DNA of 64,000 bases from Dasania marina DSM 21967 (GCF_000373485.1 NZ_KB891577.1:1-64000); one strand, 5' to 3'; positions 9,591-18,938 are shown, counted from the first letter of the stretch. Notes: generated by a model not told the origin, from the sequence alone. Translations and numbers: made by a program.

Positions 9591-10214
9591 ATGGCCCCAC
9601 CCAATGTTACCGATAGTTATTCCTCGCGGGGCTTGCAAAAGCCCGCTCTGCCCGAGCAGGCCAGCGAGCGTGCTAGCGAAGCCCGCAGCAAGCCGCACCC
9701 CCATGGCATGCCGCCGGGTTTGGCGAAAAAAATAGACTCGGGTGAGCTGGATGACCCCAAAGCCAGCCTCAACCAAGCCATTATTGAATCACAACTGAGC
9801 GTGAGTGTAGGCGCCAAAGATCAGCCCATGGCGCTGTTGTTTAAGACAGTGCTGGAAGCTTTAAAAGAATATGTAGACCCAATCCTAGGCACTAACGCCA
9901 TAGAAGAGGCCTACGAGTCTGGCTTAGATGTATCGCCCGAAGCCACCGCCGAGCGCATAGTAAGCCAAAGCACCGCCTTCTTCTCTGCCTTTCAATCGCA
10001 AGAGCGCAATCAGGACCTAAGTCTGCAAGAACAGGTAGATAAGTTTTTAGAAGTGATAGGCGGCGGCATAGACCAAGGCTTTAAAGAAGCCAGAGATATA
10101 CTGGGAGGCTTAGGCGTGCTAGAGGGCGACATCGCTAGCAATATTGATAAGACCTATGAGTTGGTGCAGCAGGGTTTGAAAGACTTTGCTGCTGGGCAGC
10201 AAAGTCAGTTGTAA
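9591..10214 (+). CDS. DUF5610-like protein of unknown function
   Basis: This is a predicted soluble protein of 207 residues. I chose ATG 9591 because AAGGAG stands 7 nt upstream; an in-frame TTG 33 bases earlier lacks such a site. The N-terminal third is polar and low complexity, with HPHGMPPGLAKKIDSGELDD at about residues 35-54. The C-terminal half is helical with repeated glycines (VIGGGIDQGFKEARDILGGLG). This layout fits DUF5610, a domain of unknown function. It is a single-gene unit divergent from argS and convergent with priA. No signal peptide or membrane segment is seen. Confidence 0.7.
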   Translation: MAPPNVTDSYSSRGLQKPALPEQASERASEARSKPHPHGMPPGLAKKIDSGELDDPKASLNQAIIESQLSVSVGAKDQPMALLFKTVLEALKEYVDPILGTNAIEEAYESGLDVSPEATAERIVSQSTAFFSAFQSQERNQDLSLQEQVDKFLEVIGGGIDQGFKEARDILGGLGVLEGDIASNIDKTYELVQQGLKDFAAGQQSQL

Positions 10215-10279
10215 GCTTCAAGCTATAAGCGGCAAGAAATGACTTGCCACTTGCCACTTGCGGCTTGCGGCTTGAAGCT
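10214..10279. repeat. Dispersed 3'-end repeat, copy 1 (aagcttcaagc/aagctgcaag family)
   Basis: The element starts at the last base of the DUF5610 stop codon. Terminal arms AGCTTCAAGC (10214-10223) and GCTTGAAGCT (10270-10279) are perfect inverted repeats enclosing short cttgcc/cttgcgg repeats. Related sequences occur at 14597 and 43481, both beside stop codons. It also separates the convergent DUF5610 and priA genes. Confidence 0.75.
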
Positions 10280-10292
10280 GGCCGAAGGCCTT

Positions 10293-12500
10293 CTAATACA
10301 TATCCGCCGGATCCACATCCACCGACCAACGTACTTTTTTAGCTAAGGGATGTTTCTCGGCTATGGCGACGATATGTTGTAGCCGTTGATGTAATAGGGA
10401 GCGGGTTTCCGCTTGTAGAATAAGCTGGGCGCGAAAGCGTCCGGCTTTTTTTGTCATGGGGGCGGGTAATGGCCCCAGGCATTGGGCTTGTGGTTGTTGA
10501 GGGTGTTGGTGTAGTTCGCTGTGTTGGCGCAGGGCCTGTAGCAGTTGTTCGGCTTCGGCTAGGCTGCTGTGGTCGGCGCGGATGATGGCTAGGTGGCCAA
10601 AGGGGGGGAGGCCTAGCACCGCGCGTTCGCGCAGTAATTGTTGGGCAAATAGTTGGTAGTTGTTGTTAACCAAACTGAGTAGAAAAGGGTGCTCGGGTTG
10701 TAGGGTTTGCACCATGACTTGCCCGGGTTTTGTTTCACGGCCTGCGCGCCCTGCCACTTGTATTAGCAGTTGACCCGTTTTTTCGGGGCCGCGAAAGTCG
10801 GCGCTAAATAAACCGCCGTCGGCATCCAGTATCACCACCAAGGTAACATCGGGGAAGTGGTGGCCTTTGGCCAGCATTTGGGTGCCGACTAAGATGCAGG
10901 GTTGGCCTTTGTGTACCTCATCGACCATGTCTTGCATGGCGTTTTTACGGCTGGTGGTGTCGCGGTCTATGCGCATCACATCGGTATGGGGGAATAATTG
11001 CTGTAATACTTGCTCACTGCGTTCGGTGCCTATGCCGCGAAAGTCTAACTCGTGGCTATGGCAGTCGGGGCAGTGACTGGGCAGCGGCCATTGGCTGTCA
11101 CAGTGATGGCAGCGCAGGCTACGCTGGCGGTAGTGTACGGTGAGCCTAGCGTCACAGTGTGGGCATTGGGCGATATGGCCGCAGCTATTGCACATCAGCG
11201 TGGGGGCAAAGCCGCGGCGGTTGATAAACACTAGCACCTGGTTGCCGCTACTGATCTCGCCGTGTATGGCGCTTAACACTTGCGGGCTAAAGCCGTTTTG
11301 CAGCGGGCTGTTGCGAGTATCAATTAATTGTAGGGGCGGCAGTGCTGCGCCGGTGGCTCGCTGGTTGAGCTGTAAGTGTTGGTAGCGGCCGCTTTGGGCG
11401 TTGTACAGCGTCTCTAGGCTGGGGGTGGCGGAGCCTAGCACTATGGGTATGTTGAGTTCGAAGGCGCGCTTAATGCCTATGTCGCGGGCAGAGTAGCGAA
11501 AGCCTTCCTGTTGTTTAAACGAGCCGTCGTGCTCTTCATCAATAATAATAATGCCCAGTGCAGGCATGTCAGTAAAAATGGCCGAGCGGGTGCCTATTAC
11601 AATGGCGGCTTGTTGTTGGCGGGCCTGCTGCCAGGCGACGGCGCGTTCGCGGTCGGTAAGCCCCGAGTGTAGGGTGGCGATGCGGCAGTGAAAGCGGCGC
11701 TGAAATCTGGCTAGGGTTTGTGGGGTGAGTCCTATCTCCGGTATCAATACTAGCGCTTGTTTACCGGCGTTTAGGCACTGGCCGATTAATTGTAAATACA
11801 CCTCGGTTTTGCCACTGCCGGTAATGCCGTCTAGCAGGCTGCATTGGAAATGTTGGTGATCAATACTGGCTACCGCTTGTTGCTGTTGTGGGTTGAGGGT
11901 AAGCGCGGCTTCTTTTAAATCGGTAACGCTGCTCACTGGGCTGTGGCTTTGAAAGGTCTGTGCCAAGCCCTTATCGACCAAGGCTTTGATATGGCTGCGG
12001 CCCAGCTCGGCGCTGGTGAGCTCGGCCATGCTAATGTCGCTGTGTTGTTGTAATAGTTGCAGGGCCAGCGCTTGTTTGGGGGCGCGTTTCAGTGCGCCTG
12101 CTGGCAAGCCTTTACCTTCGGTGCTTAGCCGCCAGCGGGTTTCGCTGTAGCTGGGCAGCTCCGCCTGTTTACGCATAAGGGTAGGCAGCGCATTGCTCAG
12201 CACTTCGCCTATGGAGTATTGGTAGTAGCTGCTAGCCCAGTCGCATAGCTTTAAAATATGGGGGCTGATTAGGCTGTGTTGGTCTAGCACGGCGATGGCG
12301 GGCTTGAGTTTACCGTGGTCTACCGCGCTGGTATCGCTAAGTTCTAATAAGATGCCTATTAGCTGACGCGGGCCAAAGGGCACTTTAATGCGCAGTCCTG
12401 GCTGTAGGTTTTGTACTTGCTCGGGGCTTAAATCGGCGGGCGGCAGGTAATCAAAGCTGCGGCGCAGAGGGGTGGGTAGGGCAAGGCGTAAATAGGTCAT
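10293..12500 (-). CDS. priA: Primosomal protein N' (replication restart helicase PriA)
   Basis: PriA recognises abandoned replication forks and reloads DnaB. The 735-residue protein (E. coli 732) has an N-terminal 3' DNA-binding domain (LRLALPTPLRRSFDYLPP). Walker A is GITGSGKTEVY and the DEAH-like box is IIIDEEHDGSFK. Four pairs of zinc-binding cysteines lie in the region CNSCGHIAQCPHC through CPDC, and the helicase C-terminal motifs include QVAGRAGR. It is monocistronic, with rpmE divergent from it. Confidence 0.97.
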   Translation of the reverse strand: MTYLRLALPTPLRRSFDYLPPADLSPEQVQNLQPGLRIKVPFGPRQLIGILLELSDTSAVDHGKLKPAIAVLDQHSLISPHILKLCDWASSYYQYSIGEVLSNALPTLMRKQAELPSYSETRWRLSTEGKGLPAGALKRAPKQALALQLLQQHSDISMAELTSAELGRSHIKALVDKGLAQTFQSHSPVSSVTDLKEAALTLNPQQQQAVASIDHQHFQCSLLDGITGSGKTEVYLQLIGQCLNAGKQALVLIPEIGLTPQTLARFQRRFHCRIATLHSGLTDRERAVAWQQARQQQAAIVIGTRSAIFTDMPALGIIIIDEEHDGSFKQQEGFRYSARDIGIKRAFELNIPIVLGSATPSLETLYNAQSGRYQHLQLNQRATGAALPPLQLIDTRNSPLQNGFSPQVLSAIHGEISSGNQVLVFINRRGFAPTLMCNSCGHIAQCPHCDARLTVHYRQRSLRCHHCDSQWPLPSHCPDCHSHELDFRGIGTERSEQVLQQLFPHTDVMRIDRDTTSRKNAMQDMVDEVHKGQPCILVGTQMLAKGHHFPDVTLVVILDADGGLFSADFRGPEKTGQLLIQVAGRAGRETKPGQVMVQTLQPEHPFLLSLVNNNYQLFAQQLLRERAVLGLPPFGHLAIIRADHSSLAEAEQLLQALRQHSELHQHPQQPQAQCLGPLPAPMTKKAGRFRAQLILQAETRSLLHQRLQHIVAIAEKHPLAKKVRWSVDVDPADMY

Positions 12501-12608
12501 TACATGGCTTAGGCTGGAGGTGGTCGGTTTTTTATCGGTTTTAACGCTGGCCTAGTCTAACAAAGAGTGTATAAAGGCGGTAACACTGCTTTTAGGCTAA
12601 TGCTAGTC

Positions 12609-12636
12609 TTGCTAATTGGCTTTATTTTGGTATCAT
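12609..12636 (+). promoter_or_regulatory. Candidate sigma-70 promoter for rpmE
   Basis: A -35 box TTGCTA (12609-12614) and a -10 box TATCAT (12631-12636) are separated by 16 bp. They lie about 120 bp before the rpmE start in the priA-rpmE divergent region. The call rests on consensus matching only. Confidence 0.5.
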
Positions 12637-12756
12637 GCACCGCCTATTTTCAAGCAGCTCAAAGCGCTATTTATAGAATAGATAGTACTTTGGGATGAGT
12701 TAGTGCGGTGCTTGGCAAGAGATCAAGTGGCGGCACATATTTTAAGGAAACAAACC

Positions 12757-12978
12757 ATGCAACCTGATATCCATCCTAAATACGAAGTAATGACAGCTAC
12801 CTGTAGCTGTGGCAACGTTGTTAAAACGCGTTCTACCTTATGTGAAGATATGCACTTGGACGTATGTTCTGCCTGCCACCCGTTCTACACCGGTAAGCAA
12901 AAAATGCTGGATAGTGGCGGCCGTGTTGATCGTTTCCGTAAGCGTTTTGGTGGTCGTGGTACTAAAGCAGAAGCTTAA
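12757..12978 (+). CDS. rpmE: 50S ribosomal protein L31 (zinc-binding type)
   Basis: This 73-residue protein of the large ribosomal subunit starts [20 protein letters not shown], with AAGGAAA just upstream. An in-frame ATG 54 bases earlier would add residues absent from the family. The cysteines CSCGN and [12 protein letters not shown] form the zinc site, so this is the zinc-containing form rather than the zinc-free paralogue. It is monocistronic, with its own promoter candidate and terminator. Confidence 0.96.
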   Translation: MQPDIHPKYEVMTATCSCGNVVKTRSTLCEDMHLDVCSACHPFYTGKQKMLDSGGRVDRFRKRFGGRGTKAEA

Positions 12979-12999
12979 CCCGCACATGCTAGATGATCA

Positions 13000-13036
13000 A
13001 AAAACGCTCAGCTCATCAGGTTGGGCGTTTTTTTTT
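13000..13036 (+). terminator. Rho-independent terminator after rpmE
   Basis: The stem AAAACGCTCA/TGGGCGTTTT (one G-T pair) is followed by a run of nine or more T, about 20 bp after the rpmE stop. Confidence 0.88.
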
Positions 13037-13353
13037 GCTCTCACTTTATGTGAGTCTTTACTTTCATTTAGCTCGTCAGGCAAATGAATTACGGTTATTA
13101 AGGCATTCGTGTCTGCGCTGGCGTGCTGATTAAGGCTGGGGCTAGCTAATTGCTGGCCTTGGCGGAGGACGATTGAAAAGGCTGTTGCTTGGGTGTTACT
13201 GCCTATCCTTCTGGTGAGAGGGGATAGCCGCACTCATTGATTTCAAGCATTAGCCTATAGACCTATCTATAGGTCTATAGGCTAATGCTTATTATAAAGA
13301 TTCTCTTTGCGGGTATTTTGCAAAGGGGTATAAAAACGATAAAGGGAACCGTT
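13037..13353. other. 317-bp intergenic region upstream of the malic enzyme gene
   Basis: No gene is supported here. The stretch holds a partial echo of the rpmE terminator loop (gctcgtcagg, near 13071), the perfect palindrome at 13245-13290, and the ribosome site of the next gene. Any promoter of the malic enzyme gene must lie here, but no strong consensus pair stands out. Confidence 0.6.
13245..13290. repeat. Perfect 22-bp inverted repeat upstream of the malic enzyme gene
   Basis: Two exact 22-nt complementary arms (13245-13266 and 13269-13290) are separated by only 2 nt. The centre, ctatagacctat/ataggtctatag, is itself internally repetitive. It lies 63 bp before the chosen ATG. No T run follows, so it is not an ordinary terminator; an operator, a cruciform or a mobile-repeat remnant is possible. 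Confidence 0.95.
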
Positions 13354-14598
13354 ATGTCAGAAGAATTTAAACAGGCCGCCTTGGACTATCATCAATTTCC
13401 TAAGCCAGGCAAAATTAGTGTTGAGTTAACCACCGCTGCTGAAACGCTAACTGACCTCTCCTTGGCTTATAGCCCCGGCGTTGCCGAGCCTGTACGTGCT
13501 ATTGCTGCTGACCCCGAAAATGCGTACAAATATACCGCTAAAGGTAATTTGGTTGCGGTTATTACTAATGGTACCGCTATTTTGGGTTTAGGTAACTTAG
13601 GGCCTTTGGCGAGTAAGCCGGTAATGGAAGGTAAAGCTTTACTGTTTAAACGTTTTGCTGGCATAGACTCGGTGGATATAGAAGTCGATACCGAAGACCC
13701 GCAGCAGTTTATCGATACTGTGGTACGCATAGCCGATACCTTTGGCGGTATTAACTTAGAAGATATAAAAGCGCCTGAGTGTTTTCAAATTGAAAACGTA
13801 CTTATCGAGCAGTGCAAAATCCCTGTGTTTCACGACGATCAGCACGGCACCGCCATCGTGACCGCAGCAGGTATGTTAAACGCGTTGGAAATTTGCGGCA
13901 AAAATCTTGAGAATGCAAAAATCGTTTGCTTGGGTGCGGGATCAGCGGCGATAGCCTGTATGCGTTTATTAAAAAGCTTGGGCGCTCAGCAACAAAATCT
14001 CACTATGGTTGACCGCGGTGGCGTTATTTACGCGGGGCGGGATGGTTTGAATGAGTTTAAAGAAGAGTTCTCGCACTTAACCGATGCCCGTACCTTGGCC
14101 GAAGCTTTAGAGGGCGCCGATGTGTTTATGGGTTTATCGGGAGCCAATCTATTAGAGCCTGAATTGTTGATAAAAATGGCCCCTAACCCTATTGTTTTTG
14201 CCTGCTCTAACCCCGATCCAGAAATTAATCCGGTGTTGGCTAAAAAGGTTCGTCCTGATGTCATTATGGCTACTGGCCGCTCGGATTTCCCCAATCAGGT
14301 TAACAATGTTTTAGGCTTTCCTTTTATCTTCCGTGGTGCTTTAGATGTGCGCGCTCGCCGTATTAATGAAGCGATGAAAGTGGCGGCAGTAGAAGCGTTG
14401 CGTGCCATTGCTAAATTGCCGGTAACCCAAGAGGTGTTAGATGCCTGCGGTGAAACGTCTCTCACCTTTGGGCCGGATTATATTTTGCCTAAACCTGTAG
14501 ATAGTCGTTTGTTAAGTTCTATTTCGGCGGCAGTGGCACAAGCGGCAATAGATACCGGGGTAGCGCAGTTGCCGTATCCTGCGCATTATCCTTTGTAA
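13354..14598 (+). CDS. Malic enzyme (short, single-domain NAD(P)-dependent form)
   Basis: Malic enzyme converts malate to pyruvate and CO2 with reduction of NAD or NADP. The 414-residue product starts at ATG 13354 behind AAAGGGAA; a longer reading would run through the palindrome and is unlikely. Family motifs are SPGVAEPV, IPVFHDDQHGTAIVTAAG and the Rossmann loop LGAGSAAIACM. The phosphotransacetylase-like domain of the large MaeB enzymes (about 760 residues) is absent, so this is the compact form. NAD versus NADP preference cannot be decided here. It is monocistronic, with a terminator behind it. Confidence 0.93.
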   Translation: MSEEFKQAALDYHQFPKPGKISVELTTAAETLTDLSLAYSPGVAEPVRAIAADPENAYKYTAKGNLVAVITNGTAILGLGNLGPLASKPVMEGKALLFKRFAGIDSVDIEVDTEDPQQFIDTVVRIADTFGGINLEDIKAPECFQIENVLIEQCKIPVFHDDQHGTAIVTAAGMLNALEICGKNLENAKIVCLGAGSAAIACMRLLKSLGAQQQNLTMVDRGGVIYAGRDGLNEFKEEFSHLTDARTLAEALEGADVFMGLSGANLLEPELLIKMAPNPIVFACSNPDPEINPVLAKKVRPDVIMATGRSDFPNQVNNVLGFPFIFRGALDVRARRINEAMKVAAVEALRAIAKLPVTQEVLDACGETSLTFGPDYILPKPVDSRLLSSISAAVAQAAIDTGVAQLPYPAHYPL

Positions 14599-14627
14599 GC
14601 TATAAGCTATAAGCTGCAAGATGTAAG
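14597..14627. repeat. Dispersed 3'-end repeat, copy 2
   Basis: Two copies of aagctata plus aagctgcaag begin at the malic enzyme stop codon. It matches the family seen at 10214 and 43481 and lies just before a terminator. Confidence 0.65.
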
Positions 14628-14634
14628 AGAGAAG

Positions 14635-14664
14635 AAAAAAGCCAGGCGTTAGCTTGGCTTTTTT
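14635..14664 (+). terminator. Bidirectional terminator between the malic enzyme and PilZ genes
   Basis: The stem AAAAAAGCCA/TGGCTTTTTT has a GC-rich inner loop. It has T runs on both strands and serves the convergent malic enzyme and PilZ genes. Confidence 0.88.
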
Positions 14665-14697
14665 GTGGCTGTTAATTAGGGGATAGGTGATGAGGGT

Positions 14698-15057
14698 TTA
14701 GTGCCCTAGTGCGGCGAGTTCGCGTTCTAGCAAGCTGCTGTCGCCTAGGTTGAGTTCTACTAGGCGGCGCAAGTGGCGTATGCTGTCTATGTCTATGTGC
14801 AGGCATTCAAACCCAAGGTGGCCGTCTTCGTCATGACGCTCTAGGGCGGTCATGGTAATGTCGGTGTTGTCGCCCAGATGTATGCTGATAGCAAAGTTTT
14901 GTGCGGGGTCTCCGCTCCAGTCATCGGGCTTAATAATTAATAAGCCTTTGAGGGAAACGTCTACCAGCTCTACTGCCCAAATATCCGCGCCCTGCTGGAT
15001 GCTGGTTTCGGCCTGAAAGGTGATGCGGCTAAAGCTTCTGCGTTCGTTGCTGCTCAT
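14698..15057 (-). CDS. PilZ-domain c-di-GMP-binding protein
   Basis: This 119-residue single PilZ domain has both ligand motifs: the arginine box RRSFSR near residue 6 and DVSLKG in the strand region. PilZ proteins bind c-di-GMP and switch motility, pilus or surface functions. Nothing else is fused to it, so its partner is unknown. It sits 79 bp downstream of ettA on the same strand. The protein is short but complete. Confidence 0.9.
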   Translation of the reverse strand: MSSNERRSFSRITFQAETSIQQGADIWAVELVDVSLKGLLIIKPDDWSGDPAQNFAISIHLGDNTDITMTALERHDEDGHLGFECLHIDIDSIRHLRRLVELNLGDSSLLERELAALGH

Positions 15058-15135
15058 AAAAAAGCTCTCAATTAGTGGCGCTGGTAGTCACTATAGCATT
15101 AGCTGCTGGGCTGTTAAGCCGCAGCAGCGTGTTGC

Positions 15136-16797
15136 TTAGCGTAACTTTTTATAACGGCTGCGCTGCGGTAAGGTGTTTTCGCCTTTACGGGCCACCAAGT
15201 CGCCATGGTAGTCAGTATAGTTACCCTCAAAAAATACCACTTCACCATCATCCTCATAGGCCAAAATATGAGTGGCTATGCGGTCTAAAAACCAGCGGTC
15301 ATGGGAGATGATCATAGCGCAACCGGGGAAGGTGAGCAGTGCTTCTTCTAGGGCGCGCAGGGTTTCTATATCCAAATCATTGGAAGGTTCATCCAATAAT
15401 AAAACATTGCCGCCCTGTTTTAATGTGCAGGCCAATTGCAGGCGGCCGCGTTCACCGCCCGATAACTCGCCTACCCGTTTTTGCTGATCGGAGCCTTTAA
15501 AGTTAAAGCGGCCTATATAGGCGCGGGAAGATGTCTCATAGCCGCCAATTTTTAATTGTTCATTGCCGTCGGATACGGCTTCCCAAACGGTTTGGTTGTC
15601 GTTTAAGCCGTCGCGCAATTGCTCTACATAGACTAAATCCACAGTGTCGCCTAGCACCACTTCGCCGCTATCGGGCTGCTCCATGCCGGCAATAATTTTA
15701 AACAGGGTGGATTTACCAGCACCGTTGCCCCCTATCACGCCGACTATGGCGCCCTTAGGCACTGAGAAACTGACGTTGTCGTAGAGTGCATTATCGCCAA
15801 AGGCCTTGCTGATGCCTGTAACTTCTATCACCTTGTCGCCCAGACGTTGGCCGGGTGGGATATAAATTTCGTTGGTTTCTGAGCGCGATTGAAAGTCCTG
15901 CGATTGCAGCTCTTCAAAGCGCGCTAGGCGGGCCTTGCTCTTGGCTTGTCTGCCCTTAGGGTTTTGGCGCACCCATTCCAGTTCGGCTTTTACCGCTTTT
16001 GAGTGCGAGGCTTCATGTTTGGATTCCTGACCTAAGCGTGCTTCTTTCGCCTCCAGCCAGTTGGAGTAGTTACCTTCATAAGGAATACCGCGGCCGCGGT
16101 CTAATTCCAAAATCCAGTTGGCGGCATTATCTAAAAAGTATCTATCGTGGGTAATGGCGACTACGGTGCCAGGGTATTCGGTGAGGAAGTGTTCCAGCCA
16201 GTGTACCGATTCGGCATCCAAGTGGTTGGTGGGCTCGTCCAGTAACAGCATGTCGGGGTTGGACATAAGCAGGCGGCACAGCGCTACGCGGCGGCGCTCA
16301 CCCCCTGATAAGGTAGTAACGTCGGCATCCCAAGGCGGCAGGCGCAAGGCATCGGCGGCCACTTCTAGCTTGTGCTCCATGTTGTGGGAGTCAGAGGCTT
16401 GGATAATATTTTCCAGCTCTTGTTGGCGCTTGGCCAAGGCGTCAAAGTCGGCATCGGGCTCGGCATAGGCGGCGTAGACGGCGTCTAATTCTTTTTGCGC
16501 ATCCACTACATCGCTCATGCCATCTTCTACATTGCCGCGCACATCTTTACTGGGGTCTAGTTCGGGCTCTTGCGGCAGGTAGCCTACGTTAATGCCGGCT
16601 TGCGGACGGGCTTCGCCGTTATATTCGGTATCTACCCCCGCCATAATTCGCAGCAGGGTGGATTTGCCGGAGCCGTTTAAGCCCAGTACGCCAATCTTGG
16701 CGCCGGGGAAAAAGGATAGCGAGATGTCTTTAAGAATTTCACGTTTGGGTGGCACGACTTTGCCGACGCGGTTCATGGTGTAAACATATTGAGCCAT
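15136..16797 (-). CDS. ettA: Energy-dependent translational throttle protein EttA (ABC-F)
   Basis: EttA binds the ribosomal E site and gates entry into elongation according to the ATP/ADP ratio. The start MAQYVYTMNRVGKVVPP (553 residues; E. coli 555) is chosen by homology. An in-frame extension to 16956 would add about 53 unrelated residues. The two ABC cassettes have Walker A loops GLNGSGKST and GGNGAGKST and signatures LSGGERRRVAL and LSGGERGRLQL. The P-site tRNA-interaction linker (VRQNPKGRQAKSKARLARF) is present. It is divergent from the FapA-like gene. Confidence 0.96.
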   Translation of the reverse strand: MAQYVYTMNRVGKVVPPKREILKDISLSFFPGAKIGVLGLNGSGKSTLLRIMAGVDTEYNGEARPQAGINVGYLPQEPELDPSKDVRGNVEDGMSDVVDAQKELDAVYAAYAEPDADFDALAKRQQELENIIQASDSHNMEHKLEVAADALRLPPWDADVTTLSGGERRRVALCRLLMSNPDMLLLDEPTNHLDAESVHWLEHFLTEYPGTVVAITHDRYFLDNAANWILELDRGRGIPYEGNYSNWLEAKEARLGQESKHEASHSKAVKAELEWVRQNPKGRQAKSKARLARFEELQSQDFQSRSETNEIYIPPGQRLGDKVIEVTGISKAFGDNALYDNVSFSVPKGAIVGVIGGNGAGKSTLFKIIAGMEQPDSGEVVLGDTVDLVYVEQLRDGLNDNQTVWEAVSDGNEQLKIGGYETSSRAYIGRFNFKGSDQQKRVGELSGGERGRLQLACTLKQGGNVLLLDEPSNDLDIETLRALEEALLTFPGCAMIISHDRWFLDRIATHILAYEDDGEVVFFEGNYTDYHGDLVARKGENTLPQRSRYKKLR

Positions 16798-17013
16798 GTT
16801 GTTTTGAATCCTAGCTAAGGTACTAAAAGGGTGCTTGCAATAGCCAAGAAAGTTACCGGATGTATCCTGCCTTGTCGACCCCATTGCCAAGCTGTGCCAA
16901 TAAAACAATACATTCCTTATAGTTATTAAGGGCTTAGAAACTAACAGGGCTGCCATAGTGCAATAACTACGCTATATTGAGGCTATCTATTTTTTTAGCA
17001 GGGGGTTTACGCG

Positions 17014-18771
17014 GTGTCAGATCAACAAAATTCATCAGCTGCTGCCGCGCAATCACCCGTGGCGCAAGTTAGTGCGGTGAGCTTACGCTTAGCTGATGAC
17101 GGCCAGTTGCTGGCCGAGCTAACACCTGATTGCAGTGAAATTCCTATGCCTGTAAGTCTTATGTCCCTGCGCGGTCAGCTGCAGGATCAGAACTTTGCCG
17201 AGCTGTGGATAGATGATGATGCCCTGCAGGATGTAGTGGTAAAAGCAGCGTCGGGTGAGTCGGGGTTGGTGGTGATAGGTGAGCGTCGTGATGCTAGGGC
17301 CGAGGTGCACATCGCCAATAATAAACGGGTGGTTCATGTTGATATAGAGCCGGCCTATGGTGGCCAACCACTCAGTGTAAAGATGCTGCGAGAGTTGCTG
17401 AAGAATAACCGTATTGCTGCTAACTGTATAGACAGCAGTCTGCTGGAACAGGCGGTGGCGGGTCAGGGTAGCAATCATATTGTTGCCAGGGCTATAGAGC
17501 CCATCGCCGGGCAGGATGGTTACCTCAATATATTGATAGAGGAGAGTGTGGCTACGCTTGATGAGGATGCGCAGGGCAATATCGATTTTCATAAGTTGCA
17601 AGAGTTTGTGGTGGTAGAGCAGGGTGTAGAGCTGGCGCGTGTTGCGCCGCATACGCTAGGTACGCCCGGCGAGGATGTACTGGGCATGCCTATAGCGCCA
17701 CAGGCGGGTAAGCCCTTCAGTTTTTCTGCGGCCTTGACCGGTGCGGCCATTAGCGATGATGATGACAATTTACTAATAGCTACGGTGAAAGGTCACCCGG
17801 TTATTTTGCAAGATGGGGTGAGTGTGGATCCCACTCTGGTACTGCCCAATGTTAACCTGGCTAGCGGCAATATAGATTTTGATGGCTCGGTGCTGGTTAA
17901 AGGTAGTGTCGCCAGCGGCTATGAAATACGGGCCACCGGTGACGTAGTGGTAAAAGATACGGTGGATAAGGCTAAAATCATCGCCGGCGGCAATATCTCA
18001 GTAGCCAATGGTGTTATTGGTGAGGATAGAGCTGCCAAGCTTAAAAAACGCCCTATGGCTATTCCTGTATCTATGTCGGCAGAGGGTGAGCAAGTCCCTG
18101 AAGAGGAAGGTTTTGAAGCTCTGCAAATGGGCGCCTATCTTGAGGCGGCAGGGGATATAGCGGCCCGATTTGTCAATATGGCCGAGCTAAAAACAGGTCA
18201 AAATATAGAGGTTAGAGAGTATTTGATGCACAGTCGGGTGAGTGCTTTGGGCAGTGTCTTGCTGGGGCAAAAGGGTGGCCGCGGTGCTATCTTTGGTGGC
18301 TATAGCTACGCGTTAAAATCGATAGCAGTGAATAATCTGGGTAATGACGCCTATATAAAAACGGCGGTGGAAGTGGGTGAGCTCAACACGGATGGCGTTA
18401 AGTTAAAAGAACTGCGCGAATTGGCGCAAAAGCGTAGAGCCGATACTGATAAGTTGGCGGTCGTCTTGGGCAAAATTCGACGCTATGAGGCAGTTAAGCC
18501 CTTGACTAGCGAACTGGCCGAAAAATCGGTAAAAATCACTAAAACATTAGCTTCTCTAATCGCGCAATCAGAGAAATTGGCGGCGGCAATAGTGCAGCTG
18601 GAGCAAAAAATCACGAATCGCCAGCCGGCGTTGGTAACCGTGAAAAAAATGCTCTACCCCAATGTGTCACTGACCCTAGACGGCCTAGGCTACCAGCAAA
18701 AAATGGAAAGCAAGGCGCTGTGCTTGATGAATGTAGCGGGTGAGGTGCAGCTTTCGGCTTTGCAGGCTTAA
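17014..18771 (+). CDS. FapA/DUF342 family protein
   Basis: This 585-residue soluble protein has a polar N-terminus, then the DUF342/FapA region (about residues 90-480). Glycine-rich beta-helix-like repeats lie at NIDFDGSVLVKGSVASGYEI and DVVVKDTVDKAKIIAGGNIS. The C-terminal part has a coiled-coil stretch (about 470-540). FapA (flagellar assembly protein A) in Vibrio affects polar localisation of flagellar regulators, but many members are uncharacterised. It starts at GTG 17014, with AGGGGG 9 nt upstream. It is a single-gene unit between ettA and glyA; the only flagellar genes in the window are pomAB. Confidence 0.85.
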   Translation: MSDQQNSSAAAAQSPVAQVSAVSLRLADDGQLLAELTPDCSEIPMPVSLMSLRGQLQDQNFAELWIDDDALQDVVVKAASGESGLVVIGERRDARAEVHIANNKRVVHVDIEPAYGGQPLSVKMLRELLKNNRIAANCIDSSLLEQAVAGQGSNHIVARAIEPIAGQDGYLNILIEESVATLDEDAQGNIDFHKLQEFVVVEQGVELARVAPHTLGTPGEDVLGMPIAPQAGKPFSFSAALTGAAISDDDDNLLIATVKGHPVILQDGVSVDPTLVLPNVNLASGNIDFDGSVLVKGSVASGYEIRATGDVVVKDTVDKAKIIAGGNISVANGVIGEDRAAKLKKRPMAIPVSMSAEGEQVPEEEGFEALQMGAYLEAAGDIAARFVNMAELKTGQNIEVREYLMHSRVSALGSVLLGQKGGRGAIFGGYSYALKSIAVNNLGNDAYIKTAVEVGELNTDGVKLKELRELAQKRRADTDKLAVVLGKIRRYEAVKPLTSELAEKSVKITKTLASLIAQSEKLAAAIVQLEQKITNRQPALVTVKKMLYPNVSLTLDGLGYQQKMESKALCLMNVAGEVQLSALQA

Positions 18772-18938
18772 TAGCATCAGCCATCAAACTACCGCCGCCT
18801 TAAAGAAATGCTTTGTTTCCCCACTTACTACGCCAAAACACATGCCTAAAGCGCTTTGATAAGGTACAATCCTTCGCTTTCTGGCAGCTAGCCTGGCTGC
18901 ACTCAATGCAATTTGGTTACGATAATTAGGGGATACCG

